NCBI GenBank assembly: GCA_002482005.1
Contig: DLFD01000054.1
Span: 1 to 14,341 of the forward strand
DNA from: Lachnospiraceae bacterium UBA7729
GTDB lineage: Bacteria; Bacillota; Clostridia; Lachnospirales; Lachnospiraceae
Direction of reading: 5' to 3'
Length of the DNA: 14,341 nucleotides
Shown: in pieces, positions 5,868 to 12,735 of the stretch
Layout: every line of letters starts with the position of its first letter
Numbering within the stretch: the first letter of the stretch is position 1
Translations under genes and position numbers: made by a program
Notes under the pieces: model-generated
Databases searched by the model: none
The model's input: the letters and a program-made list of their open reading frames with translations, nothing else
What the model was told of the DNA's origin: nothing

Positions 5868-5899
5868 ACAAAATGAAAGGGCGGGATAATCCCCCGCCC
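5868..5899 (-). terminator. Strong GC-rich terminator ending the defence operon
   Basis: Minus strand GGGCGGG pairs perfectly with CCCGCCC (5899-5893 with 5885-5879) across a 7-base loop and is followed by TTTCATTTTG. It lies between kwaA and the truncated primase gene and should isolate the two. Confidence 0.75.
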
Positions 5900-5942
5900 G
5901 TAATTGACATGCCACAAATCATATCGTATATAATAAGCAGCC

Positions 5943-5983
5943 GCCTGACAGCCTGAGAGCTGCACTTCACTGGTCTGTCAGGC
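5943..5983. repeat. Perfect 9-bp inverted repeat between kwaA and the terminator
   Basis: GCCTGACAG (5943-5951) is the exact reverse complement of CTGTCAGGC (5975-5983), separated by 23 bases. A direct echo GCCTGAGAG follows the first arm. No T-tract follows on either strand, so it is not an obvious terminator. It may be a binding site, a recombination scar or part of an untranslated RNA. Confidence 0.4.
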
Positions 5984-6044
5984 ATAAATCTTATCACAGG
6001 AAATCCTATTTACAGAAATTTTTGCATACTCTCTTCTCAGCTCT

Positions 6045-6623
6045 TTACTTTCTTATCAAAAACACTTTTTCTGCAAGTTCACGCGCCTCGACTCCATCTG
6101 GCTCGCTTTCAATCGCCAGTCTTAATCCGTCCTTTGAATAGTTTGTAATCGCAACACTATTCTCACATTGAAACACGCTATATCCCATAGGAATCAGGAA
6201 TACCGGAGAGTAGTGAACTTTCTTTGAGTTCACATAGATAACTCCAGCCACAACGAATATTACGAGGCTCATAACCACCCAGTAATCGGAAAATAAAATC
6301 GTCAGGATTGTCAGAACTTGCGCTAAAACATAGCCTGCTACTTCCCAGATAATATTATCAGTCGGCTTATCCTTTACCCTTGTGTTCATAGGAATGATCT
6401 TTAGCAACCGGGAGCATATAACAGAAAATATAATGAGTCCCAAGAGCACGCCCCAGATTAGATAATCTGTCCAGCTACAATAACGAAAAAAACCATCCTC
6501 CGGCACAGGTTCAAGGTCTTTAAATTCATTCGCTTTTTGCCAGATGGATATTCCAAGCAGGACTAAATAATCGATAAAATATGAAGCTGTGTATATTCCC
6601 CATAACGACAGTTTTGTCAGCAT
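6045..6623 (-). CDS. kwaA: KwaA-like membrane protein (Kiwa anti-phage system)
   Basis: A 192-aa membrane protein. Four hydrophobic segments are visible at about residues 6-28, 53-74, 91-111 and 114-132, followed by a soluble C-terminal tail (133-192). Four helices plus a cytoplasmic tail, size near 190 aa, and direct coupling to a DUF4868 gene match KwaA, the membrane sensor of Kiwa. Sequence identity to known KwaA cannot be judged here, so the call leans on architecture and neighbour. ATG 6623 overlaps the kwaB stop (TAATG). Known Kiwa loci are usually kwaA then kwaB; here the order is reversed. It is the last gene before the terminator. Confidence 0.65.
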   Translation of the reverse strand: MLTKLSLWGIYTASYFIDYLVLLGISIWQKANEFKDLEPVPEDGFFRYCSWTDYLIWGVLLGLIIFSVICSRLLKIIPMNTRVKDKPTDNIIWEVAGYVLAQVLTILTILFSDYWVVMSLVIFVVAGVIYVNSKKVHYSPVFLIPMGYSVFQCENSVAITNYSKDGLRLAIESEPDGVEARELAEKVFLIRK

Positions 6624-7564
6624 TAAATCGTATCCTCAGTCTTTACAACGCCAATTCGCTCTGCCAGCAAAGATTTGAAATAGGCGTCCGACATTAAATT
6701 GATAATATGGAACAATTGTGACTTTTCCCTGTAGATAATCTTTCCCTCTTCATCAAATTCAAGATCAAGATTCAAGGCATTCACAATTTCAGGAACTCTG
6801 TCATAATGTTCAAAGAACAAGGGAAGTCGTTCCTTTGACATCATGTCTGTAAAACGCTTCATGATACGTACATCCCGCTGACAGTCATCGGAGAACTGCT
6901 CTACATTTTCCATGATGCCCTGATTTACGATTTCACCGATTGCGGCATTCGTAATCTTAAGATATTCATCTCGGTAATTGAAAATTCGTTCCAATGAGAT
7001 ATGATTAAGAATAAGAAGCACATCATCGTGTAGCACCATATCGCAGAGTTCATCAATTCCAAGGAAATCCGTATCCATTTCTTTCAGCTCATTGTTGACG
7101 AGTTGACTAATGATGCCTTTACGGAGTTTGCTCATTTTCGAGAACTGTCTAAAAAGGTAAACGGTATAGCCGTCATATGTGATCTGAATACTGTAGAAAT
7201 TAATTCTACCGATTTTCAGCTCTGACATATCAGTGAAGAGGTTCTCTTGTTTAATGCTCTCCAAAAACTTATCCACTGACTCCACCTGCGAAGGAGGTAG
7301 TAGCTCATTTTCCTCATCGGCCACACCCACAGGATTATATGGAACTACTGTAAGTTGAAGAGATTTGATAGCCAATGGCAAAATCATATCCAGAATTTTC
7401 TTTTGAAGCTCTGTAGAAATCTGAGGCTTGAAAGAGACAAACTTCTCCCGTGACGGTTTTTGAACAAAGAACATAGTCATGACATTGTCTGGACGTTCTG
7501 TTTTTACTCTGTCCAAAAATGTAATGATTTCCTTTGCCGTATCTTGATAATTTGTGTAAGCCAT
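6623..7564 (-). CDS. kwaB: KwaB-like DUF4868 protein (Kiwa anti-phage system)
   Basis: A 313-aa soluble protein. The middle and C-terminal part follows DUF4868: FYSIQITYDGYTVYLFRQF, then LGIDELCDMVLHDDVLLILN, ISLERIFNYRDEYLKI, and a C-terminal helical region with NLDLEFDEEGKIIYRE. The size is that of KwaB (about 315 aa), the DNA-binding effector partner of KwaA in Kiwa, which blocks phage replication and late transcription (family knowledge). ATG 7564 is chosen because AAGGA lies 8 bases upstream; a TTG one codon earlier is less likely. It begins 18 bases after the 105-aa gene and overlaps kwaA by one base, so the genes form one operon. Confidence 0.75.
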   Translation of the reverse strand: MAYTNYQDTAKEIITFLDRVKTERPDNVMTMFFVQKPSREKFVSFKPQISTELQKKILDMILPLAIKSLQLTVVPYNPVGVADEENELLPPSQVESVDKFLESIKQENLFTDMSELKIGRINFYSIQITYDGYTVYLFRQFSKMSKLRKGIISQLVNNELKEMDTDFLGIDELCDMVLHDDVLLILNHISLERIFNYRDEYLKITNAAIGEIVNQGIMENVEQFSDDCQRDVRIMKRFTDMMSKERLPLFFEHYDRVPEIVNALNLDLEFDEEGKIIYREKSQLFHIINLMSDAYFKSLLAERIGVVKTEDTI

Positions 7565-7582
7565 CAATGGTATCCTTCTTCC

Positions 7583-7891
7583 TCATTCACAGATGCCAAT
7601 CTTCTTAAAGATGGGCAGTAAGTAACTTGCTCCAAAAACATTCAGTTTCTTAGGGCCGGTAAACATGCCGAGCTCAACAGCTTTATGATAGGCTCGGAGT
7701 ATTGTTGCTCTGGTTATCGATTTCTCTTTCCGATCTACAAACATCTTAGCTCCGCGAATGGTAAAGCTGAAGTTAACGCCGGGGCGAGTGCCGCGACCGG
7801 AAGATGTGAACGTTTCACCTTGGTGGAGTATAATCGTGTTCCAGAGTTCGATCTCGGCGGGATCGGTTAATTCTTCAGCGTAGTGAGACAT
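7583..7891 (-). CDS. Small conserved protein of unknown function (GPKKLxxFGASYL motif)
   Basis: A protein of 102-105 aa; ATG 7891 or in-frame TTG 7900. It carries blocks ELWNTIILHQGETF, FSFTIRGAKMFVDRKEKSIT, RATILRAYHKAVELG and GPKKLNVFGASYLLPIF. I recognise this pattern from unannotated Lachnospiraceae proteins, some with an added helix-turn-helix, but no function is known. It is soluble, without a signal peptide. No good ribosome binding site is present. The start overlaps the end of the vanZ remnant, so translation is probably coupled to it. It stands between the TIR gene and the Kiwa pair and may be regulatory, part of the defence operon or a bystander. Confidence 0.65.
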   Translation of the reverse strand: MSHYAEELTDPAEIELWNTIILHQGETFTSSGRGTRPGVNFSFTIRGAKMFVDRKEKSITRATILRAYHKAVELGMFTGPKKLNVFGASYLLPIFKKIGICE

Positions 7892-8117
7892 GGTTTTCAA
7901 GAAACAGTTTGTAACACAGCCAACCTATCGCCGCTCCCAATGTGTTGTTGATTAAATCGTCCACATCCGCGTAGCCGAGCCGTGTAAAAAGTTGTAGCAA
8001 CTCTATGCAACGGGTGAACGCAAGTCCAAGCAATATCACTTGCCACCAGCGGAGTCGTGGAAACAGGCTCGGGAGCAGGTAACCAAATGGGATAAAGAGC
8101 AAAATGTTTAGGATAAT
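7875..8117 (-). pseudogene. C-terminal VanZ-family fragment in frame with the TIR gene stop
   Basis: The reading frame gives NILLFIPFGYLLPSLFPRL, RCIELLQLFTRLGY, DVDDLINNTLGAAIGW and a short tail, the typical second half of VanZ-like membrane proteins (two hydrophobic stretches and the DVDDxxxNTLG motif). The N-terminal half is missing. The frame continues directly from the TGA of the TIR gene (8120-8118) without another stop, so readthrough would make a TIR-VanZ fusion. Otherwise a TTG at 8102 could start a 75-aa protein. Most likely it is a relic of a vanZ gene into which the TIR gene was recombined. Confidence 0.6.
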
Positions 8118-9701
8118 TCATATTGTGGATCCCTTCGCGAGTTCAAGTATTCCGAACAAATTTCCATTCGAATGTGAGGAATGAATTCTGTAGCTTATTC
8201 TTATTTCACCATCCACCGGTCTGATCAGCATCCCTGTGCTAAACCAGCGACATTCGTTCGGCCGAAGGTTCTGGACATCAAATTCGTAATACCCTCGCCC
8301 ACCTGTGGAAGCGATGTATTCCGACATTTCTTCCTTATAGTCTTCTTCTGTTTTAGCGGGCTCCGAGAAACCATACCCGTTAAGCACTGGCATTTTCGGC
8401 ATATTTTGAGCGGGATACCAAGGAGTTTCTTCTGTGTGCACAACCCCATCTTCGGGAAGCGTGAACAACTCTGGAATTATTCCAGGATCATCGTCATCAG
8501 AACACAGAAGACCTTGAAGACCATCATAGTCTTCAATTATCAAATGCTCGTCCGGCTCAATAATCTCCCCACTCTCAACATTAACTACAACACGAATATC
8601 CGTGTCTTGTGTGTAAGATATATTCTGTATGGCGAGAGGAATAAAACAAATCCCATCATACGTTTCCAAATAACGAGTACGGACCTCAAGTTGTAATAGT
8701 GCATACGACAGTTTCTGCAACTTATCGTATTTTTCTTTCTCGTCATCTGTTCCATTCAAAGTGGATCCGTGATTAAATAGCTGTACAGCCTTCTTCAGAT
8801 CCCCCAAATCAAAGAAATCGTCCTCCACCTCTAAATTTAACCAACGTTCTATACGTTCTTTGTCATCCTTAATATCCTTCCATACAACAGCAGTTTCTGA
8901 TGCCTTATATGATTCCGCAAGCGCATGAATAGCCGTCTTTTGAAGATTCAACTGACTAAAAGGTGCCATCACTTCTCTTTCTGGTAGCTCTACTTTTAGT
9001 TTTTCTTCTGCGGCTTTCCTCTTACGCATTCTTGTATTTATAGCTTGTATATCCTTTATAAGCCGTCTTGCCTCATTCTGCAGCGCATTATTATGGCAAA
9101 TAAAACTTTCTCTGTGTTCAATATTAAGTGGAACAAGAAGTGACTCTACCTTTTTCTTTTCAAAATCATAAGCTCCGATAACATGCGTCGCTAAACCCGT
9201 CTTAGCCCGTGGGGCTTGACCACGCAGGCTCTGGATGTTTGACAGAAGAATTTTTGCAATACGCCGCTGTTCAGTTTTCTTATCCTTTCCTTCTAAACAG
9301 AATGTCGTGACCCGATTGTGAGCAACATCAAATGGATACTCAGATCCGAAGTCAGCATTACACAGGCATATGACACGATCCCAGTCGAGTGTCTTTACTG
9401 CATAACCAAGTTCCAGCAAGACATTTGGATTCGGAGCGTGCTTCTGATTATTAACATCTCCTGTGAAGCAAAGGGATAAATCGGCAACAAACAGATCCGC
9501 CTCATCAATCTTTGAAAACAACGTGGTCACTATGTTAGGAGACCCGGTGGTATTCAACGTTGCTTCATCGCGCTCCGCTTCAATAGCTTCAGACTCTTCC
9601 GCAAATGCGATAGCATCATCGATGCAGTCTCTTATGAAATTTCTTGTCACACTTCCGGGCAGATCAGACTGCCAGGAGTAGAAGATTTTGAATTTAGGCA
9701 T
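8118..9701 (-). CDS. TIR-like (CAP12/Pycsar-TIR type) putative anti-phage effector
   Basis: A 527-aa protein. The N-terminal TIR-like domain (about 1-165) shows KIFYSWQSDLP, a GSPNIVTTLFSKIDEADLFVADLS block and NPNVLLELGYAV, whose E97 matches the catalytic glutamate of NAD-cleaving bacterial TIR domains. A helical linker follows (about 195-340). The C-terminal part (about 350-527) is strand-rich and acidic (ISYTQDTDIRVVVNVES and a YRIHSSHSNG ending); it may be a sensor or assembly domain that I cannot name. GAGG lies 6 bases before ATG 9701. It is the first gene of the defence operon and borders transposon end repeats. NAD depletion on infection is inferred from family knowledge. Substrate and trigger are unknown. 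Confidence 0.75.
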   Translation of the reverse strand: MPKFKIFYSWQSDLPGSVTRNFIRDCIDDAIAFAEESEAIEAERDEATLNTTGSPNIVTTLFSKIDEADLFVADLSLCFTGDVNNQKHAPNPNVLLELGYAVKTLDWDRVICLCNADFGSEYPFDVAHNRVTTFCLEGKDKKTEQRRIAKILLSNIQSLRGQAPRAKTGLATHVIGAYDFEKKKVESLLVPLNIEHRESFICHNNALQNEARRLIKDIQAINTRMRKRKAAEEKLKVELPEREVMAPFSQLNLQKTAIHALAESYKASETAVVWKDIKDDKERIERWLNLEVEDDFFDLGDLKKAVQLFNHGSTLNGTDDEKEKYDKLQKLSYALLQLEVRTRYLETYDGICFIPLAIQNISYTQDTDIRVVVNVESGEIIEPDEHLIIEDYDGLQGLLCSDDDDPGIIPELFTLPEDGVVHTEETPWYPAQNMPKMPVLNGYGFSEPAKTEEDYKEEMSEYIASTGGRGYYEFDVQNLRPNECRWFSTGMLIRPVDGEIRISYRIHSSHSNGNLFGILELAKGSTI

Positions 9702-9740
9702 TTAAAACCTCATTACAATACAAAAAACCTGATTCGTATA

Positions 9741-9807
9741 GTCCACACACTATACTGTACCCATAACAGTGGACACGGAAGATTTTAGGCATCCACAATA
9801 ATGGACA
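9741..9807. repeat. Transposon-end repeats (TGTCCA-type sites)
   Basis: On the plus strand CCATAACAGTGGACA (9761-9775) and CCACAATAATGGACA (9793-9807) match at 12 of 15 positions with a period of 32 bases. GTCCAC at 9741-9746 faces them as an inverted partner of GTGGAC at 9769-9774. Spaced repeated sites at an end are typical of Tn7/Tn5053-like elements with a TniA transposase and a TniB ATPase. A fragment of such an ATPase lies nearby. Confidence 0.45.
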
Positions 9808-9825
9808 CATGATTTCAGGTTGCCC

Positions 9826-10047
9826 TGTAGATTGGACAGCTTTGAGTATGGTACTCTCACATAGACAGGATGAGTACCATGAGTAAGGCCAAGTTCACCT
9901 CAGAGCAACAACAACTACTGCGCAACAACCCCTATACCGTACGAGTGACAGAGGATGTGCTTTATCTCTCTAAAGAGTTTAAGGAACTCTTCTATAAAGA
10001 GTATCTTACCGGAGCCATACCTCGGGATATCCTGGAATCAGGGACTC
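9826..10047 (+). pseudogene. Truncated IS3-like orfA with its left end
   Basis: TGTAGATTGGACAGC at 9826 resembles an IS3-type left terminal repeat. A start at ATG 9879, with AGGA upstream, opens a frame reading MSKAKFTSEQQQLLRNNPYT, then LYLSKEFKELFYKEYLTG and IPRDILESG. This is the N-terminal helix-turn-helix part of the orfA of a Clostridia IS3-like element. Homology stops near 10047, where the sequence changes to the ATPase remnant in another frame; the frame itself closes at 10082. About half of orfA and all of orfB are missing. Confidence 0.55.
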
Positions 10048-10278
10048 TCCGACGAGGAGGCTGTGTCATACATCATCCATAAGCTGGAATGCGCAGGCGC
10101 TGCGCGGACAGTCGTCGACGAGACAGCCATGCGTGCCGTTGCAGGCCACGCCCATGGCAATCCCCGCCTGATCGATAACATCATGAACGATGCGGTCACG
10201 ATCGGTGCACAGTCGAATAAAACAACGATTGATACAGAAGTGATCCTCGCAGTCGTAAATAACCAGAATCTCGGATAA
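10041..10278 (+). pseudogene. 3' fragment of a TniB/ExeA-like AAA+ transposition ATPase
   Basis: About 78 codons ending at TAA 10278 read LSDEEAVSYIIHKLECAGA, then AVAGHAHGNPRLIDNIMNDA and DTEVILAVVNN. This matches the C-terminal lid of ExeA/TniB AAA+ proteins (the GxPRxIxN sensor-2 region). The Walker A and B parts are absent. The open frame extends upstream to 9955, but that part lies out of frame under the IS3 remnant. A terminator follows. Confidence 0.6.
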
Positions 10279-10300
10279 ACTTATGAAGCTGTTAAGGTAC

Positions 10301-10335
10301 AAAAGGCTGTTGGCTCCGGCTCATAGCCTTTTTTT
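10301..10335 (+). terminator. Terminator after the ATPase remnant
   Basis: AAAAGGCT pairs with AGCCTTTT (10301-10308 with 10325-10332) across a 16-base loop, followed by further T on the plus strand. The four A residues at the 5' side could give weak termination on the minus strand too. Confidence 0.65.
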
Positions 10336-10416
10336 AAAGTATCAGGAGCTGCTGATGTTCTGAAACAAACCGATGAGATCCTGCTGTTACGCCGTCGGCA
10401 ATACGCTTTCGCAGAT

Positions 10417-10432
10417 CCGACCGCGCGGTCGG
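10417..10432. repeat. Perfect 16-bp palindrome
   Basis: CCGACCGCGCGGTCGG is its own reverse complement. It lies 36 bases past the stop codon of the opine dehydrogenase gene, in the gap next to the transposon remnants. It may be a binding site or an element scar. The surrounding 10336-10468 holds no convincing gene. Confidence 0.45.
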
Positions 10433-10468
10433 GGAGTCGAGAAAACCAATACGGCTTCTATCGTTGAT

Positions 10469-11554
10469 TCATTGTTTGTAAAACTTCTCAAAGCTCCCCT
10501 TATCCGTAATCCCGAATTCCTTATAGCTGAACTCGCCATATCCCAGCTTTTTGATCTTTTGGTACCAGTCGAAGACTTCTTTACAATTCGGCATCTGATA
10601 CCCGACCAGTTCTGCCACCTGCATAATGACGAACAGCCCGTAATTAAAATCCGCTGTAAAATACCGGGAGTCGAGGTCAGGGATATATCCGCCTTCAACT
10701 TCCACAACCGGAGTCGACAGGCCTTTGAATCCCTCGATGTTCTGGATCTTGTACGTAAAGCCTTCGACCGTGTCATTTTCGTAATGAACCTTCAACGATT
10801 TTACTTCCGACAGGTCGAAGTCTTTTAGTTCCCTGCACAGTCCTTGCACTTCTGCATCGCATTCGAAGAGCAGCTCTGTTGTCTCATCTGACCAGTCTTC
10901 ATAGAAGAGCGGGACATACTGATATACCGTTTTTCCCGGAACGTAATCCCTGAACAGTGTCATCAGCCTTGTCGTGTGGAGAATCGGATTTGATGGTGTA
11001 AGCGTCAGATTCAAATAATTCGGCAATGCCTTGCATTCCATCTGGAGGCCGTCACTTAAAATCCTACACGCATCCTCTGTATATTTCTTCGGAAGTGCCG
11101 CCGCATATAGTGTTTTCCGATATCCGGTCGCGCAGACACTCTTCCCATATTCGACAAGCCTTGCGACGCTCGGCACCCGCTGCAAGCCAAAGACAATCGC
11201 GCCTTTATCTATAGCATCTTTGAAGGAAACTTCTCCCCCGCCATTTCCGGGGATGATGCCGATGAACGTCCCTTTCTTCACATAAGGGATGACATTCGAT
11301 GCCGCTTTCTTCATAGCAAATGACGGAACAATGATGAAGATCACATCCGCATCTGCAAATGCCTCTGCCGGGTCGCTTGTCGCCGTCTCTATGTCTCCCT
11401 CGTGGAGAATCTGCCCGTCATGGTTGACCACAGTCAGATGCTTCGCAAATTTCTCCGGCTTGGATGTAAACATCGTGACATCATTCCCGGCCTCAGCATA
11501 ATGCGCCGCAAACTGTGTGCCGATATTGCCACCGCCGTAAATTGTTATTTTCAT
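10469..11554 (-). CDS. NAD/NADP octopine/nopaline (opine) dehydrogenase family protein
   Basis: A 361-aa protein. Members reductively condense an amino acid with a 2-oxo acid, or act on related imines, using NAD(P)H. The N-terminal Rossmann fold shows IYGGGNIGT (residues 5-13), VIFIIVPSFAM (71-81) and IIPGNGGGEVSF (100-111). The C-terminal catalytic domain carries NLTLTPSNPILHT, with H193 at the position of the catalytic His of octopine dehydrogenase, then PLFYEDWSDETTELL. ATG 11554 follows AGGAGA at 8 bases; an upstream frame extension to 11638 has no such signal and looks non-coding. It lies 144 bases downstream of the cyclodeaminase gene, likely in the same pathway. The substrate cannot be read from sequence. 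Confidence 0.82.
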   Translation of the reverse strand: MKITIYGGGNIGTQFAAHYAEAGNDVTMFTSKPEKFAKHLTVVNHDGQILHEGDIETATSDPAEAFADADVIFIIVPSFAMKKAASNVIPYVKKGTFIGIIPGNGGGEVSFKDAIDKGAIVFGLQRVPSVARLVEYGKSVCATGYRKTLYAAALPKKYTEDACRILSDGLQMECKALPNYLNLTLTPSNPILHTTRLMTLFRDYVPGKTVYQYVPLFYEDWSDETTELLFECDAEVQGLCRELKDFDLSEVKSLKVHYENDTVEGFTYKIQNIEGFKGLSTPVVEVEGGYIPDLDSRYFTADFNYGLFVIMQVAELVGYQMPNCKEVFDWYQKIKKLGYGEFSYKEFGITDKGSFEKFYKQ

Positions 11555-11698
11555 GTTGAAAATCTCCTGTCTGGTTTCGCTTCTGTCTCTTCCGTTTGCC
11601 TCAGTGGAACAGGCACACTCTGTCTGCTGCCACAGCATTAAACGTCCGCATTGAAAGACCCGGCTTGAACAAAGCGCAGAACATCAGGAGACTCACCC

Positions 11699-12665
11699 CT
11701 ACATGAAATACTTCTCTTTACAGAAGTTATATTCCACGTCTTTGCCTTCGGCCTTATCCACCAGCTTCATGGCAAAGTAAAGATCGTGAATTGCAATCCC
11801 GTAATTGTAAACGAGAATGCGCTCCTGATCGTTTGTCCTGCCTTCCCTGTTTCCATTCAGCACATCCGTGACATTTGCCAGAGAGCGGAACTTATCAAAA
11901 TATTTGAATCCGCGGATCTGTTCAATCTCATCCGTGAAGACCTTATCAAAGAACAGGTCGCAGTTCTGGAATCCCATCGTGCAGATCGGGATCACGGTAA
12001 CGCCTTCCTTAAAGCACTCATCCTCGGCAAAATTCTGCGTGGCCTTTGTGACGGCAGAGATGATCACATCCGAATTGGTAAAAACTTCTTCGTAAGTGTC
12101 GCAGAAAGTAAAATGAACATTCTCTGCATCTTTGAACTTCTCTGCAAACCGCTCCTCCTGGCCGTGGTGCTTATAGAGCTTTACCGTGAGGTTTCTCTCC
12201 TGCCCCTCTGCTTTCATCTTTGCAAGCAGAGTCTCAAAGCATACCGTCATGATATTGCCAAGGCCGAGCAGCCCGATAGTGTTAAAGCCTTTCTTTCCGA
12301 AGAGCAGAGCGGAATGTGCGGCCACCGCACCAGTGCGGAGAGTTGTAATATACTCCGCATCCATAACTGCTTTCAGGATTCCTGAGTCAGCCTCATAGAT
12401 GAGCATATCGCCCATCATAACACTGCGCTGTACCCCCCCCCACTTTGCCGTGACGGCCTATCATTTTGACCATTGCCACATTCTCCGGCTCATACATGGC
12501 GGGCATGATATTAAAATAATCGCCATCAGACTGACTGATCCTCGGCTTCGGCGGGCAGGCAAATTCAGCCTTGTGTATTAAGGCTTCCTCTACCCAGTCG
12601 CACCATATTGCCGGATCCATCGTCTTCGCGGCATTCCTCACGGATTCAAAATCGATAATCTTCAT
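11699..12665 (-). pseudogene. Ornithine cyclodeaminase/mu-crystallin family gene split by a poly-G frameshift
   Basis: The N-terminal part starts at ATG 12665, after AAGGA, and reads MKIIDFESVRNAAKTM to MVKMIGRHGKV. It then leaves frame in a run of nine G (plus-strand C 12433-12441) and stops at 12393. The C-terminal part continues in the next frame with RSVMMGDMLIYEADSG, ITTLRTGAVAAHSALLF, then the Rossmann motif LLGLGNI and ends at 11699. With eight G the two join as one protein of 321 aa, the normal family length. Members use NAD for cyclodeamination or for imine reduction and opine-like amino acid synthesis. The break may be a phase-variable tract, a real null allele or a sequencing error. 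Neighbours suggest a shared amino-acid pathway. Confidence 0.82.
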
Positions 12666-12735
12666 TTACATTCACATCCTTATATGTTTTCTGTAGGACA
12701 TCGGCCATAAGCAGGATCCACAAAGATACAGAAAA

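Noticed and set aside
5375..5956. Plus-strand frame of 193 codons
   Set aside because: It is antisense to the primase-helicase, whose catalytic motifs are clear on the minus strand.
10336..10440. Plus-strand peptide reading GAADVLKQTDEILLLRRRQY
   Set aside because: It looks somewhat protein-like but has no start or recognisable family and lies after a terminator, so it is at most another element scrap.
11555..11638. N-terminal extension of the opine dehydrogenase
   Set aside because: The Rossmann motif begins right after ATG 11554, which has an AGGAGA site; the extension is cysteine/arginine-rich and unlike the family.
11786..12385. Plus-strand frame of 199 codons
   Set aside because: It is antisense to the ornithine cyclodeaminase-family gene, which has clear motifs.
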